A stretch of 64,000 nucleotides of DNA from Asparagopsis taxiformis (taxonomy: Eukaryota > Rhodophyta > Florideophyceae > Bonnemaisoniales > Bonnemaisoniaceae), in assembly GCA_030407315.1 (NCBI GenBank), contig JALQPE010001020.1, positions 1 through 64,000 on the forward strand, written 5' to 3'. The position numbers were made by a program, and so were the translations under genes. Of the stretch, positions 16,293 to 26,233 are shown piece after piece. Within the stretch, counting starts at the first letter, position 1; the number at the start of each line of letters is the position of its first letter. The notes under the pieces are model-generated. The model was not told the DNA's origin and did not search any database. It saw nothing but the letters and a program-made list of their open reading frames with translations.

Positions 16293-18005
16293 CTACGGTA
16301 GCCATGTATCGATCTGCTCGAGGCGGTCTGCAAGGCGCTCGATGCGGCCGAGGCTCTTCTCGAGAGGCTGCCCCGCGCCGCTCGACTTCTTCGCGACCTC
16401 ACCGCCGCTCTGCGAGGCGGTCGCCTTGTCGTCCGCCGTCTGCTTGTCTCCCAAGCCGCCCGACGCTTCGGTCGTGGCTGCCTGGTCATCGTCATCGGCG
16501 CCGAAGTCGAACGGCAATCCGCCGCCGTCTCCACCACCCTCTTGCTCGGCCTGCTGCTTGCCCTGCACCCACTGGAGGTAGACCGGATCGAGGATGACGT
16601 CGCCGAGGTCGTCGGGGAGCGGCTCTTCGTCCATCTCCGCGCGCACCTCGTTGACGGTCTTGAAGGACTTCACCTCCTCCATGCGCGCCTTCCGCTCCGC
16701 GTCCTCGGCCTTGCTGTCGTAGCCGGTGAACGAGAACTCGAAGTCGGGGTTCAACTCCCAGATCATGTGGGCGTTGATGTGGTCCTCGATGTGCTCGATG
16801 AGCGGGCGGAGACCCTTGTCCTTCGACTCGGTGACCTCCGCTTGGTTCGGGCGGCGGTCGAACATACTGCCCTGCGACGAGCTACCGAAGATGAAGTTGA
16901 TCTCCACAGGGTCGACTCCGTAGAGCGCGCAGATGAGCTTGGTGAGCCAGTCCATCCACTGCGCGTACTCCATCTCCCGGTTCGTCGAGTGCATCGAGAT
17001 CCACTGGAGATCCTCGGAGTTGAGGATGGGCGTCTTCCACGCGTTCTGGACGCCCGAGATCATCGAGTACCACATGCGGCGGAAGGCCCTCATCTGGCGG
17101 TCGGGGATGGCGCCCTTGATGTTCAGCAATCCTTTGATAGCCGAACCCTGCGTGAAGAACTTGGTGTTGTACTCGAAGCCGAAGAGCCACGCCGTCACGA
17201 GGCGCACGATTTGCTCGATGGGCGAGAAGCCGAAGCCGTTGGCGCGGAGATCGGAACGCGGGTTCATCACACACCACGCGATGTCGTCGGGCGAGAACTC
17301 CGCGATGACCGTGTTCTCGTAGACCTGCACGTGCGAGACGCGGTTGCGCAGCTCCTCGGGCGTCATGTGCTCGATGTCCGCCACGGCCGGCCGGATGGTC
17401 TCGCTGGGCAGCGCGACGAAGCGCGAGGGGCGGCCGCTGCGGTCGCGGATCTTCTCCCAGCACCACTGGTCGTAGGTGAGCACGTCGCGGACGGCCTTCT
17501 TGCTGAAGGCGCGGAAGCTGTCGCGGTCCGACGGGCGCTCGTCGGGGAGCAGCAGGCCCGTGGTCTCGATCATCCGCTCGAGCGCGTCGGCTTCCTTCTG
17601 CTCCGCCTTCGTCATGCCCTTCGTCTTGTCGCGACGGTCTCGCATGATGATTCGATAGCCTTTGTCGTACCGCCCCTGTTGGGGTCGGCAGAACGCGGCG
17701 AGCTGGTTCACGCGGAGCTGGATGATGGCGGCGATCACCGTGTTGGAGACGCTCATCTGACGGAGCGTCTCGTAGGTGAGCGCGGACGGGCGCTGGCGCC
17801 AGCCGCCCCAGTCCATGACCGAGTAGGGGTCGTGGAACATGGCGCGGGGCTTCTCTTCGGTCGGTTGCGATAGTCCAACGCCCGCCTTCTCGAGGGCGTC
17901 GACCATCATCTCGGGAGAGACGTCCTCATCGGACCCCCCGACCCAACCAGCGACGGCGCGGATGCCCGCGCCCGTCCCCTTCTTGAAGTCGTCGTAAAGG
18001 CTCAT
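16293..18005 (-). CDS. Portal protein
   Basis: A 570-residue protein with a typical portal layout: N-terminal wing (SNTVIAAIIQLRVNQLAAF), a clip/stem region with AIKGLLNIKGAIPDRQMRAF and FRRMWYSMISGVQNAWKTPI, the hallmark ALYGVDPVEINFIFGSSSQG, and a charged acidic tail (DFGADDDDQAATTEAS) ending in a short helical part. The protein forms the DNA entry ring. It is preceded by the large structural gene at 18012 and followed by head genes, as expected. No frame problem. Confidence 0.85.
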   Translation of the reverse strand: MSLYDDFKKGTGAGIRAVAGWVGGSDEDVSPEMMVDALEKAGVGLSQPTEEKPRAMFHDPYSVMDWGGWRQRPSALTYETLRQMSVSNTVIAAIIQLRVNQLAAFCRPQQGRYDKGYRIIMRDRRDKTKGMTKAEQKEADALERMIETTGLLLPDERPSDRDSFRAFSKKAVRDVLTYDQWCWEKIRDRSGRPSRFVALPSETIRPAVADIEHMTPEELRNRVSHVQVYENTVIAEFSPDDIAWCVMNPRSDLRANGFGFSPIEQIVRLVTAWLFGFEYNTKFFTQGSAIKGLLNIKGAIPDRQMRAFRRMWYSMISGVQNAWKTPILNSEDLQWISMHSTNREMEYAQWMDWLTKLICALYGVDPVEINFIFGSSSQGSMFDRRPNQAEVTESKDKGLRPLIEHIEDHINAHMIWELNPDFEFSFTGYDSKAEDAERKARMEEVKSFKTVNEVRAEMDEEPLPDDLGDVILDPVYLQWVQGKQQAEQEGGGDGGGLPFDFGADDDDQAATTEASGGLGDKQTADDKATASQSGGEVAKKSSGAGQPLEKSLGRIERLADRLEQIDTWLP

Positions 18006-18011
18006 GGGTGA

Positions 18012-19921
18012 TCAGCCGTGGGCGTCCGGCTCCGTCCCGCAGGTGCACGGCTGCATCGGGTTCCAGACCTGCATGCTCTTCGTCATGTCGCGGCCGCCGT
18101 GCACGGGGCACGTCGCCGAGACGGTGGCCTTCTGGACGGTCGGATCGCCCTGGGCCCAGAGCGCGCGGACGCGGGCGCTCTCGCGTGCGCGGATGCCGGC
18201 AAACGGGTCGATGTGCTCCGACTTGAGGAGGCTCGACACGTCGTCGACGGGGCGCGGGGCGAGGGTCACACCGGGCCGGCCGTACGGGTCGACGGTCGGA
18301 GTCGCGGCGTCGAGCGAGTAGGCCATCGCCTCACCGCCCATCGCCATGATGCTCTGCATGTCGTCGGTCCAGTCCGAGTCGGCGGCGGGGCGGTGCAGCC
18401 CCTTCTCGACGATGAGCGCGGCGATGGTGTCGACGGTGCAGCGGTACTTCTTGCACGCGCGCATGAGGTTCGGGTTGGACGGCAGCGCCATCACCAGCTC
18501 CCCCATCACGCCCTTCGCGATCACCATGAGCTGGTCCTTCGCGGACATCGGCTTGTGCTGGTTCTCGCGCGACTCGTGCTCGACGGCTTCGTGTACGAAC
18601 GCACAGAGGTAGTCGTAGAGGTACTCCTCGGGGAGCGCGGCGTCGTCCTTCTTGTGGCGGAACGCGTAGAGCCCCTTCTTGAGGGTGCGACCGTACTGGT
18701 CGTGCTCGACGAGCGGCTCGTAGGCGAGGCTCTTCTTGGCCGCCTTGGCCTCCGCCTTCTTGCGAAGCGCGGGCGGGAGCTTGTCGAGCTTGCCCTTGGC
18801 CTTCTTGCCGTCCTTCTTCTCGTCCTCGTCGTCGCCGTCGCGCTTCGCGATCTTCTCCTTGATGAAGTCGGGCATCCCGCCCTTTCGCATCGGATAGCCC
18901 ATCTTCGCACTCCTCTGTGTGGCTGCGGCACTAGCCCGCGCCTTCGATAGCGTTTCGTCCGCCCGCGCCACAATGGCGTTGAGCGACTTCATCAGGTCGT
19001 TGAAGCCGAGCGACTTCTCGGCCTGCTGGTCATCCTTCCCGTAGGCGAAGCTCGGGCGTCCGTGGCCCGCGCCCTTGGCGTCAGACGCCATCTTCGCCGA
19101 GGCTTGGAGCTGCTCGGCAGTCGCGTAGCTCGGCTCCTTGGCCTTCTTCTTTTCGCCGCTCATGAGCGCGACGAGCCCCGCCTCCCAGTCGATCCACGGC
19201 TGGGTCATCTTGCCGGTGAGCGCGCCTTCGACGGCGCCCTGCGCGGCTCCCCGCACCGCTCCCGCGGCCGCGGCGCGCACGCGCGGGTTCTTGGCTGCGG
19301 CGGCTCCCGCTCGAGCGACGGCGCCCGCCATCTTCGCCGGGGAATGCCGGCTGGTGCGGGGGCTCCGTGCGTGTGCCCGCTCTTCGCGGCGCGCATCTGG
19401 CCCATCATCGGAGCCAGCTCGGAAGCGAACGGCATCGCGCGGCCCGAGTCGACCTGGTCTCCCATGGTCGGAGGCACACCCGCGGGCGCGGGTGCTCCCG
19501 AGGTCATGGGCGCGGGTGGGCGCGCTCCCGAGGCTGCCCCTGAGCCGAGGTAGGGGTCGGCGCCCGTGATGCCCTGCTGGTAGCCGCCCTGCATGCCGCC
19601 CGCGTCTTCGCCCACGTCGCGGACGTAGAACGGGTGCGAAGGCTCCATCATCTCGTGGGAGCCCGCCGAGCCGAGGCCGCTCGAGCCCTTCCCGAGCTTC
19701 TCCTCGGGCGTCTTGCCGAAGCCCGTCGCCTTGCCTCGCCACACCGACGGCGTGCCGTGCTTGTTGGCTTCGGCGGGAGGGGCGAGGCCCTTCTCGAGGA
19801 ACGCGGCGTCCCAATCGACGAAGGTGCCGTTGTTGGGGTCGCCGACGTAGTTGCGGGGGTCAACGCTACCCTCGGGAAGCTGTACCCCTGACTTCATCTT
19901 GGGAGTGATCGTCTCGGCCAT
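18012..19921 (-). CDS. Large head-associated protein (frame broken)
   Basis: About 636 residues once a break at the GGGG run near 19340 is bridged. N-terminal part MAETITPKMKSGVQLPEGS with FVDWDAAFLEKGLAPP; the middle is Ala/Pro/Gly-rich. After the break come Ala-rich helices, basic-acidic linkers, and a helical C-terminal domain (YDYLCAFVHEAVEHESREN) ending with CPVHGG...CTCG, a possible zinc site. No family recognised. It lies directly ahead of the portal, so it is likely a virion-internal or portal-associated protein. Confidence 0.5.
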
Positions 19922-19966
19922 GGTTCCTCCGACTCTACCCGGCTTCCCTGCGTAACGCAGCCCGCC

Positions 19967-22900
19967 TTAGAAGAGGCTGATTGTCTTCGTGTCCTCGGGC
20001 GGTTCTTCCGGCTTGTCTTCCGGCTCTTCGGCTACCTCGGTTCGACGCTCGCGCCCGAGAGCATCGTCGAGGGCATTCTGTAGCAGGGGTAGCGCTTCGT
20101 CGCGGGCCGAGAAGCCAGATCCGCCGAGGGCGGCGAAGCCCTCCTGGCGCTCGTCGGCCTGCTTGCTCACGCCATCCGCGAACCCCTGCACGAACTTCTG
20201 AAACTGCACCGGGCCCGGCCGGCGCACGAGGGCCTCGAAGAACACCTTCGCGGCGGGGTCCTTGCTGATCGCGTGCGAGTCGCCGAAGAGGTCAGCCTCG
20301 AACTCGCTGAGGCGCCGCTGCATGGTGATGTCGTCCATCTTGGAGTCGAGCGCGGGGATATCACCCTTCTCGGCTCGGCGCTGGGCATCGTTGAGCGCGT
20401 CGATGGCTGTCCGGAGGCTACCGGAGACGTCGTAGCTCTTGCCCTTCCCTGCGGCGGCGAGGAGCGTCGGCACAGCCCGGGAGACGGCAGCCACGGTCTT
20501 GGGGCGCATGTCGCCCATGACGTCGGCGTCAGCCACGAGGCGCCCGACGAGCACGCGTTCCACGAGGGACTTGCCGTCCTCGTTGAGCTGCTTGGTCTTG
20601 CCCTTCGACTTCCGCAGGTACGCGTTCTGGTTCCGCGCGTCGATCACGCCGTCCTTGCTGAGCTGCTGGATGAACGACTCGGCGCGCGTCGACCCGAGGA
20701 ACTGGGCGAGCGTCTCGTCCTCTCGCATTTCACTGGACAGGGCTTCGATAGTCCTATCCGAGAGACGGCGGCCCATGGCGACCTGCATCGTGCGCGGGTC
20801 CATCGCCTGCGTGAACGACTCGTTGAGCTGGCGCACGAGCAACGCCATCTCTTCCTTCGTGTGCTTCCCGTCGGGGCCTGCCTCGGGCTCGACTTCGCGC
20901 ACGAGCACCGGCGCCTTCATCGCGTCGACGTCCTCGGCGGTGAGCCCGAACTGGTGCGCGTTCTGCTTGAGGTACTCCTTCAGCTCCGCGGCCTTCTCGC
21001 CGCCCTCGCTGTGGATGAGCTGCATGGACATCGTGCGCGAGTTGCCGCCGAGCGCGATGCCGTCGGGCGTGACCTGGGGTGGGCCGTTCGTCGCATCGGG
21101 GTTGGTGTTGATCACGAAGCGCGGATCGAAGCGCTGCGCGTTGCGGATCACCTTCTCCTGCTCGGCGCGGTCCTTGTGGTACTGGCGCTCCTGGACTCCC
21201 TCGGGGTAGTCGTCGCGCTTTTTGAAGCCCTTCGACGGGTCGTGGCTCGCCTTGATATCGGCTGCCTCCATGAGGCGATAGCGACCCTTCAACGCCTTCG
21301 GCTGGCCGTTCTCGCCTGCGACGAAGACGGTGGTCTCGGCGCCCTTGGTCTTCGGCTTGGGCGTCGGGCCCGCCGTCGCTGCCATCATCGCCTCCCGCGC
21401 CGGCTGCATCGCTTCGTCCCGGATGCCCGGGAACGCCTGGCCGAGCATCGCGAGCTTCGCGACCGCGCTCGAGGCGAGAGCCTGCGCGAGCGCTGCGGCT
21501 GCGCCCTCGGGGTCCGTGCCGCGCTTCGCCATGGCGATGGCCTTCTGGAGGTCGCCGAGCTGCTGCTCCGCTGCCTTCGCCATCGTCTCGAGGCGCTTCT
21601 CGAACGAGGCTCCCGTCCCCAGGCCGCCGGTCAGCTCGAGGACGCCCCCGACGTGGCCTACGGTGACCTTCTGGCCCCCGGCGAGGTTCTCGGCGCCACG
21701 GATGATGAGCCCTACGCAATCGGGCCCTGTGCGCTTGCTGAGGACGCTCCCGAGCACGGCGGCGCGGGCGTCGCCATCCCAGCCACGGGCGGCGAGGGTG
21801 CGGCCCACGACCGACTTCGCGCGTTCGAGGTCGATGCCCGCGCGCTGGAACGACTTCGACAGCCGCGCGAAGACCTGCGGTGCGCGCTTCTTCAGATCCT
21901 CGAGGCGCTCAGCGTCGGTGCTGCCCTTCAGCTCCGATAGCATCGCCTTCGGCACCTGGCGGTAGACCGCGTTGATGGCCTGCCGTGCGCGCTTCTCGGC
22001 CCACTTCTGATAGCGGTCGCCGTAGTGCCGCGTCATGAACGCCGACCAGTCGCCCGCGCGCACGGTGAACTTCCCCGACGGTCCCTCGAGGGTCACGTCC
22101 CCGTTGGGGTCTACCTTCTCGACGCGATAGAGGCTCTTGCCGAGGCGGATGTCCTCGCCTTCCTTCACGCTCCGCGCTACCGACGATTGACTGTAGTAGT
22201 AGCGGTAGCGACGGCGGCCCTTCGCGTCGGTGTAGGGAACGCGCTTGGTGTACTTCGCCTTGGCCAGCTCCTCGAGGAGTTCGCCGAACGTCCAGAACGC
22301 CTTCTTGGTCTCTTCTTCGTCGTCCGCGTCGTCGTCCTTCATGACCGGCACGGGTCGGCCGTAGACGTCGGCGAGGAGGTCGTCCCGGCGGTCAGGACTG
22401 CGACTCACGCGCCCGGCGTCGGTCTGCTTGGGCTCACCGGTGCCGCCCTTCCCTCGGCCGGCGTCTCGGCGCTCGAGCGTCTCCTTGGTGACGCGCTTTG
22501 CCTTCCGTGTCTTGGGGCTCGAGGTGTCGGGGCGCACGTAGTGGAGGATCGGCTCGGCGGGCACGTCGCCCTCGCCGTGGAAGCCGAAGACGCCCGACAC
22601 CCGCTTCGCGTCGGCGAGGCGCCGCACGGTGCGCTGCTCTTCCTCGCGCTTCTTGTGCCCTGCCCCCTTCGGCTGATAGTAGATTTCTTGGTAGTCGGGG
22701 ATCGCAGGGGTCTCGTCCCGCGGTGCGCTGCCCATGATGGGCGCGATGGTCGGGATGGGACCCCACCCGCGGCCGCCGACCCCGTACGGACCTGCCTTCT
22801 TCACCTGCTTCTTCTCGTCAGGCTTGTAGGCGAGCGCGTCCTTCGGCTTCTTCGTCTCGCCCTTCGCGCCTTCCTCGCCCACTTCGCGGAGGAGTCCGCC

Positions 22901-23809
22901 CAGCTCGGGCCCGAGGATGCTCGCGGGCGCGGCCGCTTGGTTGAATGCGCGGCCGAATGCCTTCGCCTGGTCGGTGAGTGCGTCGTCGGACGTGCGCGAC
23001 TGGCCGCTGCCCTGCTTCGCGCGGGCGGCGCGCTCGAGCTTCCCGAGGGTCTGCGCCATCGAATCGGCCAGCGCGGGATCCTTCTTCCGCACATGGTCGA
23101 TGACGGCCTGTCCCTCTTTCTTGATAGCGTCCGCGTTGACGAAGCGACCCTTCGAGTCCCGCTTGCGCGGCTCCTTGTAGGGAGTCTTCAGCTCGGGGTC
23201 GGCGTAAAGGCCGCCTCGAGGTCCGCGGTACGGGCCCGCCTTGGACAGAGGAGGCGCGGTCGGTCCGCCGGGCGTCGCGTTGGTGTGCGTGTTGAACCAC
23301 ACCATGATGTCCTTCACCAGCGATAGTGGAATGGACTTGGCCATCGGCACCTCGAGCATCTGGCCCAACTCGATGTAGTAGCTCGGCCGCTCCTGGAGGT
23401 GGTTGGCCACCTTGCCGGCCTTCTCGCGATCGTCGCCGCTACCCTTTGTCTTCTCGTAGTCGATCGCGACCTTCATCGCGGCGTCGGTGGCCTTGAAGCC
23501 GTTCGCCTCGAGGCGACGCATGAAGCCCATGATCTCGGTCGGGGTGAGGATCTTGGTGGCGAAACCGACCATCTCGGGGGTGAGTTGCCCGCCGTCGCCC
23601 ATGCCCGTGCTCGCCTGCCCGGGCACTCCGGAGAACTTCGCGTGCTTCCCCTTGAACGCAACAAGCGCCCCGCCGTCGGCGGTAGCGCTTTCGCCCTGAC
23701 TCGGCGCGCCCATCTTCGCTACGGACCCGTCGTGCTCGGCAATCTGGCGAGCCACGGAGGGCTTCTTCACGTAGAGGAATCGGCGCTGCTTTTCACTATC
23801 GAAGGGCAT
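19967..23809 (-). CDS. Giant polyvalent protein with ddrB-like ParB domain
   Basis: A 1280-residue protein. It opens with MPFDSEKQRRFLYVKKPSVA, a widespread phage head-gene N-terminus. Residues about 190-205 hold KAGPYRGPRGGLYADP, shared with the InPase protein, and about 330 KAGPYGVGGRG. Near residue 540 is VPYTDAKGRRRYRYYYSQS, a RYYY module also in the next protein. Around residues 860-935 lies IKASHDPSKGF, FVINTNPDATNGPPQVTPDG and GGNSRTMSMQLI, the signature of the ddrB-like ParB domain of P1 DdrB and related polyvalent proteins. Such proteins are packed with DNA and thought to protect it after entry. GATAG box at its fourth codon. Confidence 0.7.
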   Translation of the reverse strand: MPFDSEKQRRFLYVKKPSVARQIAEHDGSVAKMGAPSQGESATADGGALVAFKGKHAKFSGVPGQASTGMGDGGQLTPEMVGFATKILTPTEIMGFMRRLEANGFKATDAAMKVAIDYEKTKGSGDDREKAGKVANHLQERPSYYIELGQMLEVPMAKSIPLSLVKDIMVWFNTHTNATPGGPTAPPLSKAGPYRGPRGGLYADPELKTPYKEPRKRDSKGRFVNADAIKKEGQAVIDHVRKKDPALADSMAQTLGKLERAARAKQGSGQSRTSDDALTDQAKAFGRAFNQAAAPASILGPELGGLLREVGEEGAKGETKKPKDALAYKPDEKKQVKKAGPYGVGGRGWGPIPTIAPIMGSAPRDETPAIPDYQEIYYQPKGAGHKKREEEQRTVRRLADAKRVSGVFGFHGEGDVPAEPILHYVRPDTSSPKTRKAKRVTKETLERRDAGRGKGGTGEPKQTDAGRVSRSPDRRDDLLADVYGRPVPVMKDDDADDEEETKKAFWTFGELLEELAKAKYTKRVPYTDAKGRRRYRYYYSQSSVARSVKEGEDIRLGKSLYRVEKVDPNGDVTLEGPSGKFTVRAGDWSAFMTRHYGDRYQKWAEKRARQAINAVYRQVPKAMLSELKGSTDAERLEDLKKRAPQVFARLSKSFQRAGIDLERAKSVVGRTLAARGWDGDARAAVLGSVLSKRTGPDCVGLIIRGAENLAGGQKVTVGHVGGVLELTGGLGTGASFEKRLETMAKAAEQQLGDLQKAIAMAKRGTDPEGAAAALAQALASSAVAKLAMLGQAFPGIRDEAMQPAREAMMAATAGPTPKPKTKGAETTVFVAGENGQPKALKGRYRLMEAADIKASHDPSKGFKKRDDYPEGVQERQYHKDRAEQEKVIRNAQRFDPRFVINTNPDATNGPPQVTPDGIALGGNSRTMSMQLIHSEGGEKAAELKEYLKQNAHQFGLTAEDVDAMKAPVLVREVEPEAGPDGKHTKEEMALLVRQLNESFTQAMDPRTMQVAMGRRLSDRTIEALSSEMREDETLAQFLGSTRAESFIQQLSKDGVIDARNQNAYLRKSKGKTKQLNEDGKSLVERVLVGRLVADADVMGDMRPKTVAAVSRAVPTLLAAAGKGKSYDVSGSLRTAIDALNDAQRRAEKGDIPALDSKMDDITMQRRLSEFEADLFGDSHAISKDPAAKVFFEALVRRPGPVQFQKFVQGFADGVSKQADERQEGFAALGGSGFSARDEALPLLQNALDDALGRERRTEVAEEPEDKPEEPPEDTKTISLF

Positions 23810-23810
23810 C

Positions 23811-26111
23811 TCACCCCCGCACCACGAAGCGGGGGAAGCGACCGAGAAGCGGCTGGAGGGCAGGACGCACGAAGCTCTTTCGCATCCGGTGCTTCTCTGG
23901 GTTGAGCGGCGTGATGCGGTCGATGCGCGTGCGCTTCTTGTACTCCTTGCCGGACTCGTCGTCGGTCATCGTGATCTCGAGGAACTTCGGCGAGACCTTG
24001 CGGACCTTTTGCACTGTCGTCGTGCTGCCGTAGTTGAAGATCATGGAGTCGCCAGGCTCGAGGTCGGCGGCGGGCTTCGCGGGCACGCGTCCCACCACCT
24101 GCACCTTCGTCGACGTCGTGGCGTCGGGCTTCTGGATCACGCTCGGCGTGTCGTGGAACCCGCGCTCGCTGTAGACGCTGTGGAACTTCGAGTAGAGGTC
24201 GGCGTGCTCCTCGAAGCCCTCGGGGAGCGGAAGGTCTCGCGCGGCGTGCCAGGTCACCACCTGCTTCTCCGCCGCCTCCATCGCCTCGCGCTTGGTCTTG
24301 TAGGACATCCCCTCGGGCAGCTTCTCGCCGCCTGCGCCGTGCTTGAGGTGCCACGGGGTTCCGCCGCCGCTCTTCCACTTCCCGACCATCTGGGCGGGGC
24401 TGAGGCTGCGCAGAGGGCCCGTCGTCGCGGCCTTGGGGGCCTTGGGCTCGGCGAACGCCACGGCCGCCGGTGAGCCTGCGTCCTGGGCGCTCGTCTGGTA
24501 CCGCGCCTCGCTCGCACCCTGGGGAACGGTGAGCAGGGCCTTCCGGCCCGTCTTCGTCTTGAGGTGCAGCGTCATCGTCTGGAGCTGGCCACCGAAGCCG
24601 CGGTTGCCTCCGATCAGGCGCTCGACCCGATGAGGCACGCCGTCCACGAGGATCTCCTGCTTCGGCCGGACGCTCGCGAGCTTCGACTTCATGTCGTCGG
24701 TGAGCACCCGCCCGCTCGGCCCGTCCTTGGGGCCGTCCTGCCGCGCCTGTGCGGCCTGGGGGACGCCGGTCGACTCGAGGCCCTTCTGCTCGGGCTGCGG
24801 GCGCTTCACGAGCGTGACGCCGCGCTCGAGGAGCTGCTTGACCTTCGCGCCCGGGAGCGGGCCGAGAGCTTCGGAGGTCACGAGCTTCATGCCCTGGGGA
24901 GCGACGGCGACCTGGAAGCCCTGCGCCTCGAGGGCCCCGAGCTGCGCACCGAGCACGCCTGCGGCGCGGTCTCGGGCTTCCGCCGCGTTGCTCGGTGGGG
25001 ATGCCGCGGCCGCGCGCCTGGCCTCGCGCTTCGCGGCCACGCGAGCGCGTGCCTCAGCAGCGGCGCCCGGTGTGCCTGCGCCCTTGCCCACGGCGCTCAG
25101 CAGCTTCAGGACGCCGCGGAGCTTGGCGAGCTGCTTCGGGCGGTTGCGGTTCTGCGCCGCGAACTGCTGGAGCGCCTCGAGGGCGGGAATGTTCTGCGCC
25201 AGCGCGCGGAGCTGCGACGCGTCGCCTCCGTGCTGCGCTCGAGCCGCAGCGCCGATGGCGAGCGCCATCGCGCCATCGGGGGTCATCTCCTTCGGTGCCT
25301 TCGTGTGGCTCGCCTCGGGACGCGTGGGCTCGGTGTTCTTCTTCGGCTTCGGCTTGCCCTTCTCGCCGTTGAAGAGCGAGAGCTGCTCGGGGCCGTGGAG
25401 GTGGCCGTCCTTCCCATGCGCTTTGTCGTAGGCTGCCTTCGTGTAGTAGTAGCGATATCCGCCACCCGGCTTCGGCACCCGCCTGTAGTACTTGCCGCCG
25501 CGGGCCGCCTTCTCGATGGGGTCGACGGCCACGAGGAGTGCCGGCGACTGCGGGGCTTCTGCCTTCTTGAGAAGCGCGTCGACGGTGAGTACGGGAATCG
25601 GTTGCATGGTGGGCTCCTCTGCCTTCCTCACGCCCCCGAAGCGCACCGTGGGGGACTTGCCGTAGTCGGTCTGATGGTGGCGCTTCCAGTAGGCTACCGC
25701 ACGGCGGAGCAGCTCATCACGCGTGTCGCTGGGTACGTGCTTCATGCTATCGCGAAGCACAGATAGCAGGCGCCCCCGCGCATGAAAAATGCGCTGCGTC
25801 TGCATCTTCTGGGTGAACGAGGGCGAGGTGTTGTGGACGAGCCCCTGCACTCGCATCGCATCCGCGGTCTCGAGGCCGAGACCGCGGGTGATGTCCTCGA
25901 GGGTGACCACGTGGCGCGGCTGCGGTCCCGTCCGGTTCTCTCCCTCGGTGCGGAAGAGCTTCGCGACGGCTATCGCATGCGCATGGATCTCACCACGCCC
26001 GGCCGCAGCGAGCCGTCGGAGCTTGTGCCCCGAGTAGCTCGGTGAATGACCGGGCGTGTTGGTGTGCCAACGGGAGGGCTCTTGGCCCTTGGTGAGATCG
26101 TCGTCTGCCAC
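23811..26111 (-). CDS. Large head-associated protein with RYYY module
   Basis: A 766-residue protein starting with GTG (ADDDLTKGQEPSRWHT). It contains KYYRRVPKPGGGYRYYYTKA near residue 210, related to the module in the following giant protein; long Ala-rich helices in the middle; and a C-terminal region with PWHLKHGAGGEK and a small beta domain (PGDSMIFNYGSTTTVQKVRK). No catalytic motif recognised. Large proteins of this kind between terminase and portal are usually injected or portal-bound. Confidence 0.5.
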   Translation of the reverse strand: MADDDLTKGQEPSRWHTNTPGHSPSYSGHKLRRLAAAGRGEIHAHAIAVAKLFRTEGENRTGPQPRHVVTLEDITRGLGLETADAMRVQGLVHNTSPSFTQKMQTQRIFHARGRLLSVLRDSMKHVPSDTRDELLRRAVAYWKRHHQTDYGKSPTVRFGGVRKAEEPTMQPIPVLTVDALLKKAEAPQSPALLVAVDPIEKAARGGKYYRRVPKPGGGYRYYYTKAAYDKAHGKDGHLHGPEQLSLFNGEKGKPKPKKNTEPTRPEASHTKAPKEMTPDGAMALAIGAAARAQHGGDASQLRALAQNIPALEALQQFAAQNRNRPKQLAKLRGVLKLLSAVGKGAGTPGAAAEARARVAAKREARRAAAASPPSNAAEARDRAAGVLGAQLGALEAQGFQVAVAPQGMKLVTSEALGPLPGAKVKQLLERGVTLVKRPQPEQKGLESTGVPQAAQARQDGPKDGPSGRVLTDDMKSKLASVRPKQEILVDGVPHRVERLIGGNRGFGGQLQTMTLHLKTKTGRKALLTVPQGASEARYQTSAQDAGSPAAVAFAEPKAPKAATTGPLRSLSPAQMVGKWKSGGGTPWHLKHGAGGEKLPEGMSYKTKREAMEAAEKQVVTWHAARDLPLPEGFEEHADLYSKFHSVYSERGFHDTPSVIQKPDATTSTKVQVVGRVPAKPAADLEPGDSMIFNYGSTTTVQKVRKVSPKFLEITMTDDESGKEYKKRTRIDRITPLNPEKHRMRKSFVRPALQPLLGRFPRFVVRG

Positions 26112-26233
26112 GTGACCATCCTACGGGGAGATGCCGACTCCGGCCCCCGCCTGCCGCGCGGCGTGGCGACGTGGCTCGGCGCCGCCTCCCACTGCTCCCG
26201 AGGACGATCGGGAGCAGCCGACCCGCCTTGGGC
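26112..26233 (-). other. Intergenic region with a strong hairpin
   Basis: 122 bases without a gene. The striking element is a perfect ten-base inverted repeat CTGCTCCCGA / TCGGGAGCAG with a six-base loop (26192-26217). No U tract follows, so it may be a processing or transcription-attenuation hairpin rather than a full terminator. Otherwise nothing seen. Confidence 0.5.
26192..26217 (-). terminator. Ten-base perfect hairpin, possible U-less terminator
   Basis: Stem CTGCTCCCGA pairs with TCGGGAGCAG over loop GGACGA (read on plus). It starts 17 bases after the stop of the small structural gene at 26234. U-less hairpins are known as terminators or RNA-processing sites in GC-rich bacteria; here this is inference from position only. 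Confidence 0.35.
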
